Positions 35,705 to 64,000 of a stretch of 64,000 bases of DNA are shown piece by piece. Position 1 is the stretch's first letter, and each line of letters opens with the position of its first letter. The stretch is taken from assembly GCF_026151205.1 (NCBI RefSeq), contig NC_087082.1, positions 9,246,901 to 9,310,900 on the forward strand, in the 5' to 3' direction. A program made the translations under genes and the position numbers. The DNA comes from Bolinopsis microptera. Taxonomy: Eukaryota; Ctenophora; Tentaculata; Lobata; Bolinopsidae. Below the pieces are notes generated by a model. The model was not told where the DNA came from and made no database searches. It was given only the letters and a program-made list of their open reading frames with translations.

Positions 35705-37060
35705 AGAAATGTGAAGTCACGTGATTATTCTTACTGAGTCTGAATTGTGACGATTCATATCTTACTAGTTAATATATATGTAAAGCGAGACGATATATTT
35801 GTATATAATTTAATACATATCTGATATGATACCATTACGATTTTACTTGTAACACGATATGAGCTTTAACAGAATACACGATTGGGATTTGTTTGACTGG
35901 GTAGAATGCTTTTTGATCAGTCTGAAGAAATAAAAAACTATATACCCCTAAGTGGTGTCATAGTCGCAAAATGAATGAACATTGCTTTGTTGACTCTTGA
36001 CACCCCTTGGGAGTTAGATGGGTTCCTGCTGGTCGTAAATAAAACTTGAGTGATTTTATGACAAAAGAAAAATTGTACCCTAGTCTTCTTGAGACAAAAG
36101 TAGACCTTTTGGGTGTAGGGGTAGCTAAAGTCAAGAAAATTGTGGACGTGAACTTAAAATGTTTGCTTTTCTGTGAAAACTCTTGGCATTAGACAGCATA
36201 TTGCGCTAGGACTCAATCTAGAATCATGAACAAAACACGAAAAAGGTTGACGAAAAGAACTTGAAACCTCTAGAACTACACCGAATTAGAACAAACAAAG
36301 TGGCGCCCCCGGTGTACCGAATTTAAAGGGGTGGCTATAGAACAACTGCGTGACTAAACCACTAGGTACGATTAAAGTTATTAGTAGCTCAAAGAAGTAA
36401 TATACACAAATCACCATCCTCGCACAGTGAGTTAATCAAGTTGACCTACAATTTGCAATAGTTTGAATATAGTAATCTACTCCAATCTGCTTCCCAGTTC
36501 CCAGTTTAATGAGTAGGAACCCGCGCTGGCCAGGTTAGTACTACTACTACTAACACCCTCTTTTTTAGTCTCTAATTAATTTTTCGGTTATAAAGTTAAG
36601 CTGATGTTTGCACAAAATGAAAGAAAGCGTTTAACTGCGATCGCTGGACTGCCAGCAGCCCTAAAAACAATATTCGACTTATATTACAAATCCATGATTC
36701 AACACACTCCTAACAACACTAGTACGTACTCAACAGTAAAAACTATACAGTAATCTCAAATTAAGGAACTTGATTATTTAAACAAGGAGGTACGCTAGTA
36801 CAAATTCAGATCAGGCTATTGGATGAAAACCTGAATAGATGCTACTCATCTAAAGATTCAAGTCACCTGAGCGTGTTCCATAGAACCTATGTTATACTAT
36901 ATCTTGCATCACACCAAAACTCAACTCAATATCGTGTTCTCAAATTCAAAACATTTCCACTTCCTGCACGGGCTAGGTAAGATTTGTGAGATCACCTGAC
37001 CAATCTCGTGACACGTGTCATGTGAGACGAGCAGGTTTTAGTAGCTCATCAAACATAGTT
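35705..37060. other. spacer between MITE and coiled-coil gene, nothing recognised
   Basis: AT-rich; CACGTG at 37013 lies near the end of the coiled-coil gene. No exon seen. Confidence 0.4.
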
Positions 37061-37065
37061 CTTAT

Positions 37066-63729
<26,664 letters not shown>

Positions 63730-64000
63730 CTGCGTGACAACATTATGTGGTAATTGATGATATAGGTAATTTAGTTTTCCTATATCATCGTCGTCATCAT
63801 TTTGTTCATACTACCATATAACATCAGACTGAAAAATTGAAATTGATGTTCTGAATCATACTCATGGTAAAATAGGAACTATATTCAAAGTGAGATTATA
63901 ATATAGCTATGTTCATGTCGAGACCCTCAGGGAAATGCTCAGGAAATATTGACTTGACCTAGGTACTTTCATTCAATTATAAACATTTTCAACACAAATT

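Overview
This window is animal (metazoan) nuclear DNA, not bacterial. Genes are split by GT-AG introns, often into short exons. Recognisable products are a YTHDF m6A reader, two SLC22-type transporters and a Myb/SANT-like (trihelix) DNA-binding protein. The rest is AT-rich DNA full of non-LTR retrotransposon pieces, foldback elements and microsatellites. A degenerate CCCTAA stretch fits a TTAGGG-telomere lineage. A cnidarian or other early-branching animal is plausible from the retroelement families and compact introns, but this is a guess; nothing here fixes the species.

Layout. 1-17.8 kb: mostly non-genic, with one probable exon of an unrecognised basic protein (5.8-6.2 kb, minus), a retroelement C-terminal ORF (8.9-9.7 kb), a GC-rich inverted-repeat cluster (10.4-11.1 kb), a 5'-truncated LINE (12.2-13.7 kb, minus) and retroelement relics. 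17.8-19.4 kb: a complete-looking 1.6-kb non-autonomous DNA transposon with a 4-bp target duplication. 20.5-22.1 kb: YTHDF gene (plus). 22.9-28.6 kb: dense repeat block, including a five-unit array of about 727-bp units made from a LINE 3' end, each unit ending in poly(G), then GC-rich foldback and tandem repeats. 29.7-33.2 kb: a complete eight-exon trihelix gene (minus) whose splice phases all agree.

37.1 kb to beyond 63.7 kb: minus-strand exons of a coiled-coil protein. Nine consecutive recognised exons join in phase 0, which argues for one gene running off the right edge. Its largest intron (about 45.1-62.1 kb) holds two near-identical two-exon SLC22 genes on the plus strand, made by a local duplication, and a six-exon ankyrin-like gene on the minus strand. 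The second SLC22 copy has an enlarged intron carrying a 1.2-kb foldback element and a 5'-truncated LINE with an 8-bp target duplication.

The genes do not form a pathway: an RNA-modification reader, a DNA-binding regulator, membrane transporters and structural or scaffold proteins are neighbours. What links them is the physical nesting and the shared mobile elements. Exon boundaries were read by eye from splice consensus and frame; no search or transcript data were available.
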